A DNA stretch of 17,822 bases from Sutterella sp. (lineage in GTDB: Bacteria; Pseudomonadota; Gammaproteobacteria; Burkholderiales; Burkholderiaceae_F), in assembly GCA_020025915.1 (NCBI GenBank), contig JAHHRH010000028.1:1-17822 (forward strand), in the 5' to 3' direction. Made by a program: the position numbers and the translations under genes. This document shows positions 7,940 through 15,204 of the stretch, one piece after another; positions within the stretch are counted from its first letter, which is position 1, and every line of letters starts with the position of its first letter. The notes under the pieces were generated by a model that saw nothing but the letters and a program-made list of their open reading frames with translations, had not been told where the DNA came from and did not search any database.

Positions 7940-8012
7940 AGCTCAAGTGTTGACTGACAGAGCCTTTGCCGCCTTTCTTCACCACGATTATTTTAATCCG
8001 CTATCCCACTAG

Positions 8013-8038
8013 TAAATCCTTCGGATTTATCCTTCTTT
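8013..8038 (+). terminator. Weak hairpin after the LysR remnant
   Basis: TAAATCC (8013-8019) pairs with GGATTTA (8023-8029) around a three-base loop and is followed by a pyrimidine-rich tail (TCCTTCTTTCC). It could be a weak intrinsic terminator for the decayed regulator or simply a local palindrome. Confidence 0.3.
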
Positions 8039-8048
8039 CCTAATAATA

Positions 8049-8067
8049 TACATATTTGTTATATGTA
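8049..8067 (+). promoter_or_regulatory. Inverted repeat upstream of hmp, candidate operator
   Basis: TACATAT (8049-8055) and ATATGTA (8061-8067) form a perfect 7-base dyad around TTGTT, 96 bases before the hmp start. Flavohemoglobin genes are commonly controlled by nitric-oxide sensors such as NsrR, whose sites are AT-rich dyads of similar span. The match to any defined consensus is loose, so the regulator is inference. A TATGAT at 8109-8114 could be a -10 box, but I see no matching -35. Confidence 0.4.
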
Positions 8068-8162
8068 ATAATTCGTTAATCTGCACTCTGTCGCACGCCT
8101 ATCAAGTTTATGATGCAGTCACTTTACACATTTACTCATCTATCCTTTTTAAGGACACCGCT

Positions 8163-9290
8163 ATGCTGACCGATGCCCAAAAAGACGTTATCCGCGCTAC
8201 CGTGCCTGTACTTGCCGAAAATGGTGTTACGTTAATTTCGCATTTCTACAATCGCATGTTGACGCATAATCCTGAGTTGCAACAAGTCTTCAACATCACT
8301 CACCAGAAGACAGGCCATCAGGCGAAGGCGCTCGCAGGTGCAGTATTGGCCTATGCACAGCACATCGACAATCCTGCCGTGTTGATGTCGGCTGTGAAGC
8401 ACATCGGTCACAAGCACGCCTCTGTCAATATTCGTGCTGAACACTATCCGATCGTGGGTCTTCACCTCATCGAAAGCATCAAAGAAGTCCTTGGTGCTGG
8501 AGCCACGCCTGAAGTAATCGATGCTTGGACCAAGGCCTATGAGCAACTCGCTCAGATCATGATTGGCTTTGAAGCAGATCTGATCCAAAAGAGTGCTCTT
8601 CAAAAGGGTGGCTGGTCTGGCTGGCGTAGCTTCGTCATTCGTCAGAAGACGATTGAAACGCCGAATGTCACGACCTTCACGCTCGTGCCCGTTGATAAGG
8701 GTGGCATTCCTCAAATGGTCGCTGGCCAGTATGTTTCTGTGAAGCTCTACCTCCCAGCCTTGGGTCTGGTGCAACCGCGTCAATATACAGTCACGAAGGC
8801 AACTGACTCTGAACTTCAGATTTCTGTGAAGCGTATCGGCATGGTCTCCTCTGCCCTTCATGACGCTACCGAAGGGACGGTGGTGGAACTCACGCCGCCG
8901 ATGGGTGAATTCAAACTCCCTGAAGGCAACCGTCCGCTCGTGATGATTTCTGCCGGTATTGGTGTGACACCGATTGTGGCCATGCTCGAAGCCGCTGACG
9001 TTAACCGTCAGGTCAAGGTCTTGCACGTTTGCAAGTCTCAAGAAGACTTTGCGCTTCGTACCCGTGTTGAACTGGCAGTCAATGGTGCTGCAAACCGCAC
9101 GCTCCAGGTCCACACGACAGAAAACGGCAAGTGGACGGCTGATCAATTGGCCGGACTTGTGAGGCCAGATGCTGACTACGTCATTTGTGGACCCGACGGA
9201 TTCATGAAGACCGTGATCGATACCCTTAAGGATCATCAGATTGACGACGCTCGCATCCACTACGAACGCTTTGGGGTGGGTTCAATCTAA
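8163..9290 (+). CDS. hmp: Flavohemoglobin, nitric oxide dioxygenase
   Basis: The 375-residue protein starts seven bases after AAGGA (8151-8155). It oxidises nitric oxide to nitrate with O2 and NAD(P)H in the cytoplasm, protecting against nitrosative stress. Domains in order are globin (1-140), ferredoxin-reductase-type FAD domain (about 150-255) and NAD domain (about 256-375). Visible key residues are Y29 (distal B10 Tyr), F43, H85 (proximal heme ligand), Y95, E137, RQYT (206-209, FAD), SAGIGVTP (263-270, NAD) and CGPDGFM (342-348). The hinge has the usual GGWSGWR. Length is slightly below the 396 residues of E. coli Hmp, with no domain missing. It is a single-gene unit with its own terminator. 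Confidence 0.95.
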   Translation: MLTDAQKDVIRATVPVLAENGVTLISHFYNRMLTHNPELQQVFNITHQKTGHQAKALAGAVLAYAQHIDNPAVLMSAVKHIGHKHASVNIRAEHYPIVGLHLIESIKEVLGAGATPEVIDAWTKAYEQLAQIMIGFEADLIQKSALQKGGWSGWRSFVIRQKTIETPNVTTFTLVPVDKGGIPQMVAGQYVSVKLYLPALGLVQPRQYTVTKATDSELQISVKRIGMVSSALHDATEGTVVELTPPMGEFKLPEGNRPLVMISAGIGVTPIVAMLEAADVNRQVKVLHVCKSQEDFALRTRVELAVNGAANRTLQVHTTENGKWTADQLAGLVRPDADYVICGPDGFMKTVIDTLKDHQIDDARIHYERFGVGSI

Positions 9291-9315
9291 CCGTCGATTG
9301 AGATAGACTCATCAC

Positions 9316-9354
9316 AACGCCTGATAAGCCACGTGCCTTATCAGGCGTTTTTGG
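9316..9354 (+). terminator. Intrinsic terminator of hmp
   Basis: AACGCCTGATAAG (9316-9328) and CTTATCAGGCGTT (9337-9349) form a perfect 13-base stem with an eight-base loop, followed by TTTTTGGTTT. It lies between hmp and the convergent gene at 9356, whose stop codon is directly beside it. Confidence 0.9.
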
Positions 9355-9355
9355 T

Positions 9356-10237
9356 TTAATGACTCGAACAACAGAGCCTTAGCATGGCTTGGTACGGATC
9401 TATGGCCTTGACTTGCCCTAAAGCGATCCGACGATAGATAGCCGACTTCATATCGATCGTGAGCCTGCGATAGCACCATGACTCACAGTCTCTTGGAAAG
9501 TCTTCGGTAACCTCAACCACCCAATCCGAGTGATGCGCAGCGATCGAAACCATTAATCGATCAAGCAAAGCTTGGTAGCTCGGCGAGGCACGCACTAATA
9601 GTGTTCTTTCATCAAACACATAATAAAACCCGATCGCGGCCAAAAGGTTCACGAGTTCATCAAAGGCCTCTGAAGAGACATTGACACTTACACGATAGAT
9701 GGGACGTGTTGCCCAAATCCAAACAGGATCCCAATGGTATTGCGCGGCCCACTGGCGTAAGAGCCTTTCAAAAGATGCCACGTGCGGATGGTCTAACAAG
9801 GCGCTTCTGAAAGCGTCCATTTCTAGCGGATAAGCCACGTTAAGGTCATCATCGGGAACTGAATATGCGTGCAGTTTTTCTTCTAAAGCCGTCTCTAAGG
9901 TCGCCAAGACGATATCTTGAACGGCGAGTTTTGCGTGCGCGACGCAATGAGGATCAGCTAAGCCTTCAGAAGCAGCGTCTGCTAACAAACGTTCATCAGT
10001 GTTCAAGCGTGCTAAGACACCACCATCAAGTCGACCCAAAAAGGGCGCTACCAGACTAGCCATGATCACCATCTCAGGCGCGTGTCGGTCAAAAAGCTTA
10101 CACCCTACTTTGAGTCCAAACGCAAAGTCCATCGGTGAAAGAGTTTGCTGAAGCGCTTCAGTGAGATTTGAAAAACGCACAGAAAGAACGGCCATAAACC
10201 CAGACCGTGTTTCTGAGTCACAATGCGAAACCATCAT
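9356..10237 (-). CDS. Unrecognised 293-residue protein
   Basis: I do not recognise a family. The start is placed at the ATG whose upstream minus-strand sequence has AAGGA seven bases ahead (complement of 10245-10249). An upstream in-frame GTG at 10273, also with an AGGA nearby, would add 12 residues. There is no signal peptide and no convincing membrane span. Visible features are an acidic central part (SVPDDDLNVAYPLEMDAF), a Trp-rich stretch (QWAAQYHWDPVWIWA), a DCESWCYRR motif and a CCSSH C-terminus. Codon use resembles the neighbours, and the frame is long and clean, so it is very probably a real gene. It may be a lineage-specific cytosolic protein. It is convergent with hmp and probably independent of it. 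Confidence 0.75.
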   Translation of the reverse strand: MMVSHCDSETRSGFMAVLSVRFSNLTEALQQTLSPMDFAFGLKVGCKLFDRHAPEMVIMASLVAPFLGRLDGGVLARLNTDERLLADAASEGLADPHCVAHAKLAVQDIVLATLETALEEKLHAYSVPDDDLNVAYPLEMDAFRSALLDHPHVASFERLLRQWAAQYHWDPVWIWATRPIYRVSVNVSSEAFDELVNLLAAIGFYYVFDERTLLVRASPSYQALLDRLMVSIAAHHSDWVVEVTEDFPRDCESWCYRRLTIDMKSAIYRRIALGQVKAIDPYQAMLRLCCSSH

Positions 10238-10293
10238 ATTGAAGTCCTTGAGTAACGAGAACGCGCACTTCACCGCGTCCTGACAAGAACCAT

Positions 10294-10307
10294 TATCGTT
10301 GACGATA
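10294..10307 (-). promoter_or_regulatory. Palindrome upstream of the unrecognised gene, possible operator
   Basis: TATCGT-TG-ACGATA is a perfect 14-base dyad about 57 bases ahead of the ATG at 10237. On the minus strand GATAAT overlaps it and could be a -10 box, but the -35 match is poor. A repressor site overlapping a promoter is one reading. Confidence 0.3.
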
Positions 10308-10380
10308 CGTCAGTTGATGACCGATAAAAACTCGGATTGATCGCCACGCAATGGATTTTCGGAGTGCCCTTGGCGTTTTA

Positions 10381-10555
10381 CTAACACATGATGTCGCGAT
10401 CAAAGACAAGCCACACATCCACAGGCTCAAGGCCTATGCTAACGACAATAATGCACCGTACAGGTTTTATCATATAACACATCGTTTACCATTTTGCCGT
10501 AGCGCAAAATCGCATCGGATTCGATCGAGCGAACGTCTTTGGTTGTGTTTGTCAT
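10381..10555 (-). other. Possible small ORF or frameshifted gene remnant
   Basis: On the minus strand an ATG at 10555, preceded by GGGGA at about eight bases, opens 38 codons (MTNTTKDVRSIESDAILRYG and onward) ending with TAG at 10439-10441. After that point another frame reads IVVSIGLEPVDVWLVFDRD and stops at 10381. Together this would give about 57 residues after one frameshift. No family is recognised. The rest of 10238-10801 shows no convincing gene. Confidence 0.2.
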
Positions 10556-10801
10556 TTGAGTTTTCCCCATCAAAATCATGCCACTACTGTGGTCACAAGT
10601 ACGATAGATCTCAAAACAACACATAACCTCGCAAGAAACGCACGAATCGGTTACTCTTTTGTTAATTAATAACGACAACTAATGACCTGCACCTCATCAA
10701 TCAACCGATTAGATCTACCACCTAACGCCTTCTGCCACGATATATGTTGCTATTTCGCACCATGACAACAACTCAGACAGAAAGATGTGTAAACTTTATT
10801 G

Positions 10802-10976
10802 GTCTTTCGGCGCTTCTTCTCCCACTTTTCCGAATTGCCGAAAGACATTTCAGTTGACTTTTAACCTCCGCGTCATTGCTCGTGACGCCTCGCCATTGGC
10901 GAGAAGGTCAACTCACAGCAGAAATCTTCGGATTTCACCCAAGCCGCCTGAAGTGAAAACTTCAGGCGGTTTTTTT
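10802..10976 (+). ncRNA. Structured non-coding RNA candidate with anti-Shine-Dalgarno single strands
   Basis: Four independent helices follow one another and end in an intrinsic terminator. H1: GTCTTTCGGC (10802-10811) with GCCGAAAGAC (10837-10846), ten perfect pairs, enclosing a 25-base pyrimidine-rich loop containing CUUCUUCUCCC. H2 is a three-way junction. Its closing stem AGTTGACTTT (10852-10861) pairs with AAGGTCAACT (10904-10913), with one G-U. Its arms are GCGTCA/TGACGC (10870-10875, 10883-10888) and CTCGCC/GGCGAG (10889-10894, 10898-10903). The only unpaired linker, 10862-10869, contains ACCUCC, identical to the 16S anti-Shine-Dalgarno core. H3: GAAATC-UUCG-GATTTC (10921-10936). H4 is the terminator. 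It matches no RNA class I know. It could act in trans on ribosome sites, or be a leader/attenuator for the receptor gene 445 bases downstream. The promoter is not clear. Confidence 0.6.
10944..10976 (+). terminator. Strong intrinsic terminator of the structured RNA
   Basis: CCGCCTGAAGT and ACTTCAGGCGG (10944-10954, 10959-10969) form 11 perfect pairs with a GAAA loop, followed by seven T. No protein-coding gene precedes it on this strand, which supports a non-coding transcript. Confidence 0.9.
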
Positions 10977-10977
10977 A

Positions 10978-11300
10978 ACACCGCCGCTCTATATCCAAAG
11001 AGGCATTCTCCTCTTTTAATCACAAAAACCTAATGAGCAAAGCCCTATGGCTTAGCCATCCCTTATAGTCTTTGACAATAATTTTCAATAATGAGATTCC
11101 GATTTACGGTGGGTACACTTGGACCTAACCGCATTTCCATCTGTAGCCTAATCATCGCTTTCAATCTCTTTTGACCTGTCTATAAGTGAGTTACACGCTA
11201 ACCGAATTTAAACATGACGAGCGTTAGGCTAAAGTTTCGCTACGAAAATTCACCACCTCGTACTTACCCGAATAGTCGGGATACTACTCATTGCATTTTT
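10978..11300 (+). other. Gene-free stretch with palindromes ahead of the receptor operon
   Basis: No coding gene is seen. ATGGCT-T-AGCCAT (11047-11059) is a perfect 13-base palindrome. An AT-rich tract with TTGACA at 11072-11077 (GACAATAATTTTCAATAAT follows, loosely Fur-like) lacks a matching -10. TAGCCTAA (11144-11151) and TTAGGCTA (11224-11231) are inverted across 72 bases and could close a larger leader structure. CCCGA/TCGGG at about 11268-11281 is a small hairpin. No B12-box (GCCACUG) or other known riboswitch signature was found. Confidence 0.35.
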
Positions 11301-11319
11301 ATTGAGAATAGGTCTCAAT
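11301..11319 (+). promoter_or_regulatory. Fur-like dyad upstream of the TonB-dependent receptor
   Basis: ATTGAGA and TCTCAAT are perfect 7-base arms around ATAGG. Aligned with the 7-1-7 Fur consensus TGATAAT-N-ATTATCA, the core TGAGAATAGGTCTCA matches at ten of fourteen positions. It lies 102 bases before the chosen receptor start, a sensible place for iron-dependent repression of an uptake operon. Fur identity is inference. Confidence 0.45.
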
Positions 11320-11421
11320 TGCACTTATGTTTTTTTTTAAAGCTTGGTTTTGTTATTAACCTTCTCAATCCTTATGCCTACCCTTACTCGCACAACACCC
11401 TCACACAACGCTACCCCGTCG

Positions 11422-13476
11422 ATGAAGCCTTTAATCTGCGCACTGGCTTGCGCATGGCCGGCTTTAGCACTCTGCCAAGAAACATCACACATTGTTAAAG
11501 ACGATCCTTTAACAGAAGAAACCATTGTGGTTACAGCCACTAGGACCGATCAAACTTTAGAGAATGCCTCAGGTTCTATCGCTATCATTGACCAAAAACA
11601 ATTAAGTCAAACGTCACCTAGCACAGTTTTTGAAGCGCTGAGTTCGATGCCCAATGTCAGTGTTGAATCGAGTGATAGTGCAATTTACGGCAAAGTGTCC
11701 ATTCGAGGAGGTGACTTTAACCAAAACATTTATTTGATCGACGGTCTACGCCAAGACAACTACACCATGTCTGGCAACCATCCCGTCGGGCTCTTTATTG
11801 ATCCAGAACTCATCAAACAAATTGAAGTCAAACGTGGCGGTGGCTCCGTGCTCTATGGCAATGGGGGCATTTCCGGAGTCATCGCCACAACTACAAAATC
11901 CGCCGCTGACTTTTTGTCGCCTGACAAAAAAATGGGCTTAACCGTAAAAACGGGTTTTGACTCTGGTGCACACGAATGGCAAAAAAGTGCCTATCTTTAT
12001 GGTCGTAACGAGACAGTCGACGCTTTGGTCGCAATTACACGACGTGATGGCGGCAATCTGAAACTCTCAGCGCCAACGCAAGCGACAGACCGCAAAGCAG
12101 AACAAACTGGCTTCATGGCTAAAGTCAGCCTTACGCCCAGCGATGAGTCTATGGTTGAACTTGCCTACCACTACGATGACGCCAAAGATCATTGGATTGA
12201 GGACGCGTTGCCATTAGGATACGGCTACGAGCAGCATCGTGTCACAAGTACTTATCGCTACGAAAACGGTGGTCTTTTGAACTTCAAAACTGCCCTGCAA
12301 TGGAGTACTAGCGACTACGATTATGAAACAGCCGTTGATAACCCGATGTTTAAAGGCACAATCAAGAACGGTGATAAGTTTGAATCTTTAGGGCTCACAC
12401 TTCAAAACACAAGCTACTTCGATTTTGGTGTTGCGCACGGCCTAACAGCAGGCTTTGATATTTATCGTTCGACGCAGTCGTCTTTTGCAGTCAATCCGAT
12501 GTTGAACGGTGGATCAGACATCAGTACTGAAGATTCACAACGTCCTAACGCTCAAGGGTTGGATTTCGGCCTATTTGTGACCGACGCCCTTGCCCTAACC
12601 GACCGTATCACGCTCACGCCTGGCGTTCGGTTTAACTACTATCGTCGTGCCGCTGACGATCCAAAGCTTGAAACCAACACTGACCATGAAGTAACGCCAA
12701 GCTTGATGGTTGAAGTGAAGCCTTTGGACGGTCTTACAGTTTGGGCGTCTGGTGCTTTAGGCTATCGACCACCAAGCATGGACGAACTCTTTTACAACAT
12801 GCCTGTTTTTAGAGTTGGTGACATGACGGTACCACTCTACGGGACAGTGCTTGCCAATCCGAACCTCAAAGCCGAAAAGTCACGGAATTACGAAGTTGGC
12901 GTCAACACCCATTTTGGCTCACTACTCGAAGAAAACGATCGTCTTAGCGTTCGTGGTACGCTCTTTTATAACGACTTACGTGATGGTTTCCACGTCAACG
13001 AATGGACCGAAGGATCTAATCAATTCTATCAAGTCGTTAACTTGAATCACGTCGTACGCAAAGGTGTTGAGCTTTCAGCGAACTATCAAATCCAACAAGC
13101 TTCGTTTGACCTTGGTTATGGGTATTTGCGTTCAACAAATGAAGAAACCGGCAAGCGCGAGGAAGGTGTCTCACCACAGAACCTGTCCTTTAGAGCAGCT
13201 TATCATTTCTCAAAGGCAGCATTAGATACGTGGTACCGATTGAATTGGAGTGAAAAAGCACCGACCAAATCGTCGAATCCTCTTTATAAGGATGTCACCA
13301 CGCATGCCATTGGATTCACATGGGCGCCACGCATCCCTGACTTTTGGGACTTTACAGCCAATTTTGCCGTCGAAAACCTGACCAATGAACGTTACCTGCG
13401 TGGTGTCTCGTACGCCAGCGGCGGTACAACAGGGACAGGACGTGCGGTTCGTGTTTGGATCTCAGGCAAATTCTAA
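11422..13476 (+). CDS. TonB-dependent outer-membrane receptor, heme/corrinoid-receptor-like
   Basis: The 684-residue protein starts at the ATG at 11422, which begins a signal peptide (MKPLICALACAWPALALC); upstream in-frame TTG (11344) and ATG (11374) codons only add a poor extension. No clear Shine-Dalgarno is seen for any start. EETIVVTATR is the TonB box and plug entry, followed by the plug (SIRGG, LIDGLRQDN, IEVKRGGGSVLYGNGGISGV). Then comes a 22-strand-type barrel ending in NLTNERYLRG and a terminal Phe, the usual outer-membrane insertion signal. YRPPSMDELF (448-457) and NPNL (479-482) correspond to the FRAP/NPNL motifs of heme receptors such as HmuR/ShuA, but I see no His between them, where those receptors place a heme ligand. 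The substrate could be heme, another tetrapyrrole, a corrinoid or a siderophore. First gene of a three-gene operon. Confidence 0.9.
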   Translation: MKPLICALACAWPALALCQETSHIVKDDPLTEETIVVTATRTDQTLENASGSIAIIDQKQLSQTSPSTVFEALSSMPNVSVESSDSAIYGKVSIRGGDFNQNIYLIDGLRQDNYTMSGNHPVGLFIDPELIKQIEVKRGGGSVLYGNGGISGVIATTTKSAADFLSPDKKMGLTVKTGFDSGAHEWQKSAYLYGRNETVDALVAITRRDGGNLKLSAPTQATDRKAEQTGFMAKVSLTPSDESMVELAYHYDDAKDHWIEDALPLGYGYEQHRVTSTYRYENGGLLNFKTALQWSTSDYDYETAVDNPMFKGTIKNGDKFESLGLTLQNTSYFDFGVAHGLTAGFDIYRSTQSSFAVNPMLNGGSDISTEDSQRPNAQGLDFGLFVTDALALTDRITLTPGVRFNYYRRAADDPKLETNTDHEVTPSLMVEVKPLDGLTVWASGALGYRPPSMDELFYNMPVFRVGDMTVPLYGTVLANPNLKAEKSRNYEVGVNTHFGSLLEENDRLSVRGTLFYNDLRDGFHVNEWTEGSNQFYQVVNLNHVVRKGVELSANYQIQQASFDLGYGYLRSTNEETGKREEGVSPQNLSFRAAYHFSKAALDTWYRLNWSEKAPTKSSNPLYKDVTTHAIGFTWAPRIPDFWDFTANFAVENLTNERYLRGVSYASGGTTGTGRAVRVWISGKF

Positions 13477-13482
13477 AACACG

Positions 13483-15204
13483 ATGTCAACATCAAAGTCC
13501 ATACGACCTCGCGCGCTGACGAGATTTCTTTTGAAGTATCTCAAGTCGCGTGAGGCCATGGTTGCCTTGGGACTACTGGGTACGGTGCTTGCTGGCAACG
13601 TACTCAGTGTACGCTTAGCTTTAAGCATGAATGAGTGGAATGGGCGTTTTTTCGATGCCTTAGCAACCGTGAATCGGTCAGTCATTATCGAAGAACTCGT
13701 CTATTTTACCGGGCTTGCCAGCCTCATTATTTTGGTTCTCGTCTTCACTGACTACTTGAAATCCCGATTAATTCTTAAAGTTCGACGCGAATTCACGAGC
13801 CGACTTTTCGATGAGTGGCTTTCGAATGAGTCTGCACATTATCGGCTACGAGAATCTGGTCAAGAGCCCGACAACCCTGACCAACGCCTTTTAGAAGATT
13901 CACATGCCCTGATCGCACTCTCTTTGCGACTCTTTTTAAGTTTTGTCGAATCTGTACTCACCATCGGGACGTTTACTGCCATCTTATGGTCACTCTCAAT
14001 GCCCTTGACTGTCGGCAATTTTGAAATCCCAGGTTATATGTTTTGGGCCTGCGTCACTTATACGCTCTTAGGCACACTCATTGCCCATTGGATTGGTCAC
14101 CCTCTTAAAGCCCTCAATATTGAAGCACAACGCAAAGAAGCAGACTTGCGTTATAGCCTCATTGAAAAACGGCGTCATGCTGATGCCATTGCAGGCGCTC
14201 ATGGAGAACCGATTGAACGAATCAACCTCAACAATCAACTCAATGCACTGATTGAGCTACTCATCATTCGACTTAAAAAGGAACGAGACTTGTCTTTCTT
14301 TACGGTCGGCATGGGGCAAATCACCCATATGACACCCATGGTGCTCGGATTACCCGGGCTCTTGTCGGGTACTTTTGCTTTAGGTGGTCTCATGCAATTG
14401 CGCGGGGCTTTTGTCGATGTTGCCCGATCGCTTTCATGGTTCATTGTCGCTTACGATGATCTCGCTCGACTCGCTGCAGTCGCTGCACGATTAGATGGCC
14501 TTCTCATTGGTCTTGAAAAGGCCTCAGAGGTTAGCCATGGCCTTCAGCCCTCTTTGAAGTCCTCTGACGCAAAACACCGTAGCGAACAACAAGCATTAAA
14601 CGTTCAGAGTCAAATCGTTTTACCTGATGGCAAAAGAAGCGCCAATCTGACTGTGGTCATGCACCATGGTGACATCACGTTACTTAAAGGTCCCTCTGGT
14701 TCTGGTAAAAGTACTGCCCTCAAAGTCATCGCAGGCTTTTATAGGCAATACAAAGGCTACGTTCAAAAACCACAAAAAACGTTTTGGTTACCACAAACAG
14801 CCTACCTCCTAAAAGGTACCTTACGTGCCAATTTGTGCTACCCAAATCCACCTAATATTGTGAGCACCGAGGCCTTACAAAACCTTTGCCACCTCATGGC
14901 ACTCGATCACCTCACTGACCGACTTGATGAAGCGAACGATTGGCACCGCATTCTGTCTGGCGGCGAAGCTCAGCGTGTGATGTTAATTCGTGCCTGTGTC
15001 ACAAAGCCTGATCTTTTGCTTTTGGATGAAACCACCTCCGCACTCGATGCCCAAACAGCGCAACATCTGCTACAGATTCTCCAAAAACAAATGCCCACAT
15101 GCATTGTCTTGATGGTGACACACCAAGCGCTTGAGCTCCCGTCAGCACAAGTCATTCAACTCAACACTGTTAGCTATAAACCAGTAGGAGGCCTTGATGC
15201 TTAA
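13483..15204 (+). CDS. SbmA/BacA/YddA-type ABC transporter, membrane domain fused to ATPase
   Basis: The 573-residue protein starts six bases after the receptor stop. The membrane half (about 1-340) has the ABC_membrane_2/SbmA-BacA signature: NEWNGRFFDAL near 45, FTDYLKSRL, NPDQR (131-135) with ED, EAQRKEADLRYSLIEKR, and a final AFVDVARSLSWFIVAYDDLA helix. The ATPase half has Walker A GPSGSGKST (403-411), Q-loop WLPQ, signature LSGGE (491-495), Walker B LLLLDE (511-516) and H-loop H547, so it should hydrolyse ATP. Members include E. coli YddA, BacA-like proteins and mycobacterial Rv1819c, which imports cobalamin and hydrophilic compounds. Beside a TonB receptor it plausibly moves the receptor's substrate across the inner membrane in place of a BtuCD-type permease (inference). 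Confidence 0.9.
   Translation: MSTSKSIRPRALTRFLLKYLKSREAMVALGLLGTVLAGNVLSVRLALSMNEWNGRFFDALATVNRSVIIEELVYFTGLASLIILVLVFTDYLKSRLILKVRREFTSRLFDEWLSNESAHYRLRESGQEPDNPDQRLLEDSHALIALSLRLFLSFVESVLTIGTFTAILWSLSMPLTVGNFEIPGYMFWACVTYTLLGTLIAHWIGHPLKALNIEAQRKEADLRYSLIEKRRHADAIAGAHGEPIERINLNNQLNALIELLIIRLKKERDLSFFTVGMGQITHMTPMVLGLPGLLSGTFALGGLMQLRGAFVDVARSLSWFIVAYDDLARLAAVAARLDGLLIGLEKASEVSHGLQPSLKSSDAKHRSEQQALNVQSQIVLPDGKRSANLTVVMHHGDITLLKGPSGSGKSTALKVIAGFYRQYKGYVQKPQKTFWLPQTAYLLKGTLRANLCYPNPPNIVSTEALQNLCHLMALDHLTDRLDEANDWHRILSGGEAQRVMLIRACVTKPDLLLLDETTSALDAQTAQHLLQILQKQMPTCIVLMVTHQALELPSAQVIQLNTVSYKPVGGLDA

Noticed and set aside
8232..9260. Open frame of 342 codons antisense to hmp
   Set aside because: The plus-strand Hmp has all its diagnostic residues. 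The antisense frame has no recognisable motifs and is a codon-bias shadow.
10351..10626. Open frame of 91 codons on the plus strand
   Set aside because: No ribosome site, no family features, and an odd Arg/Ser/His-rich composition unlike the neighbouring genes.
10802..10976. 6S RNA, tmRNA, SRP RNA or a known riboswitch
   Set aside because: The length is near that of 6S RNA, but the fold is a series of separate hairpins, not one long bulged rod. No SRP GGAA-loop domain, tmRNA tag or B12/TPP/SAM/FMN consensus is visible.
10785..11033. Open frame of 82 codons on the plus strand
   Set aside because: It runs through the perfectly paired stems and the intrinsic terminator of the structured RNA, so it is not coding.
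11214..11498. Open frame of 94 codons overlapping the receptor start
   Set aside because: It overlaps the signal peptide of the receptor in another frame and contains the Fur-like dyad and a T9 run. No protein features are seen.
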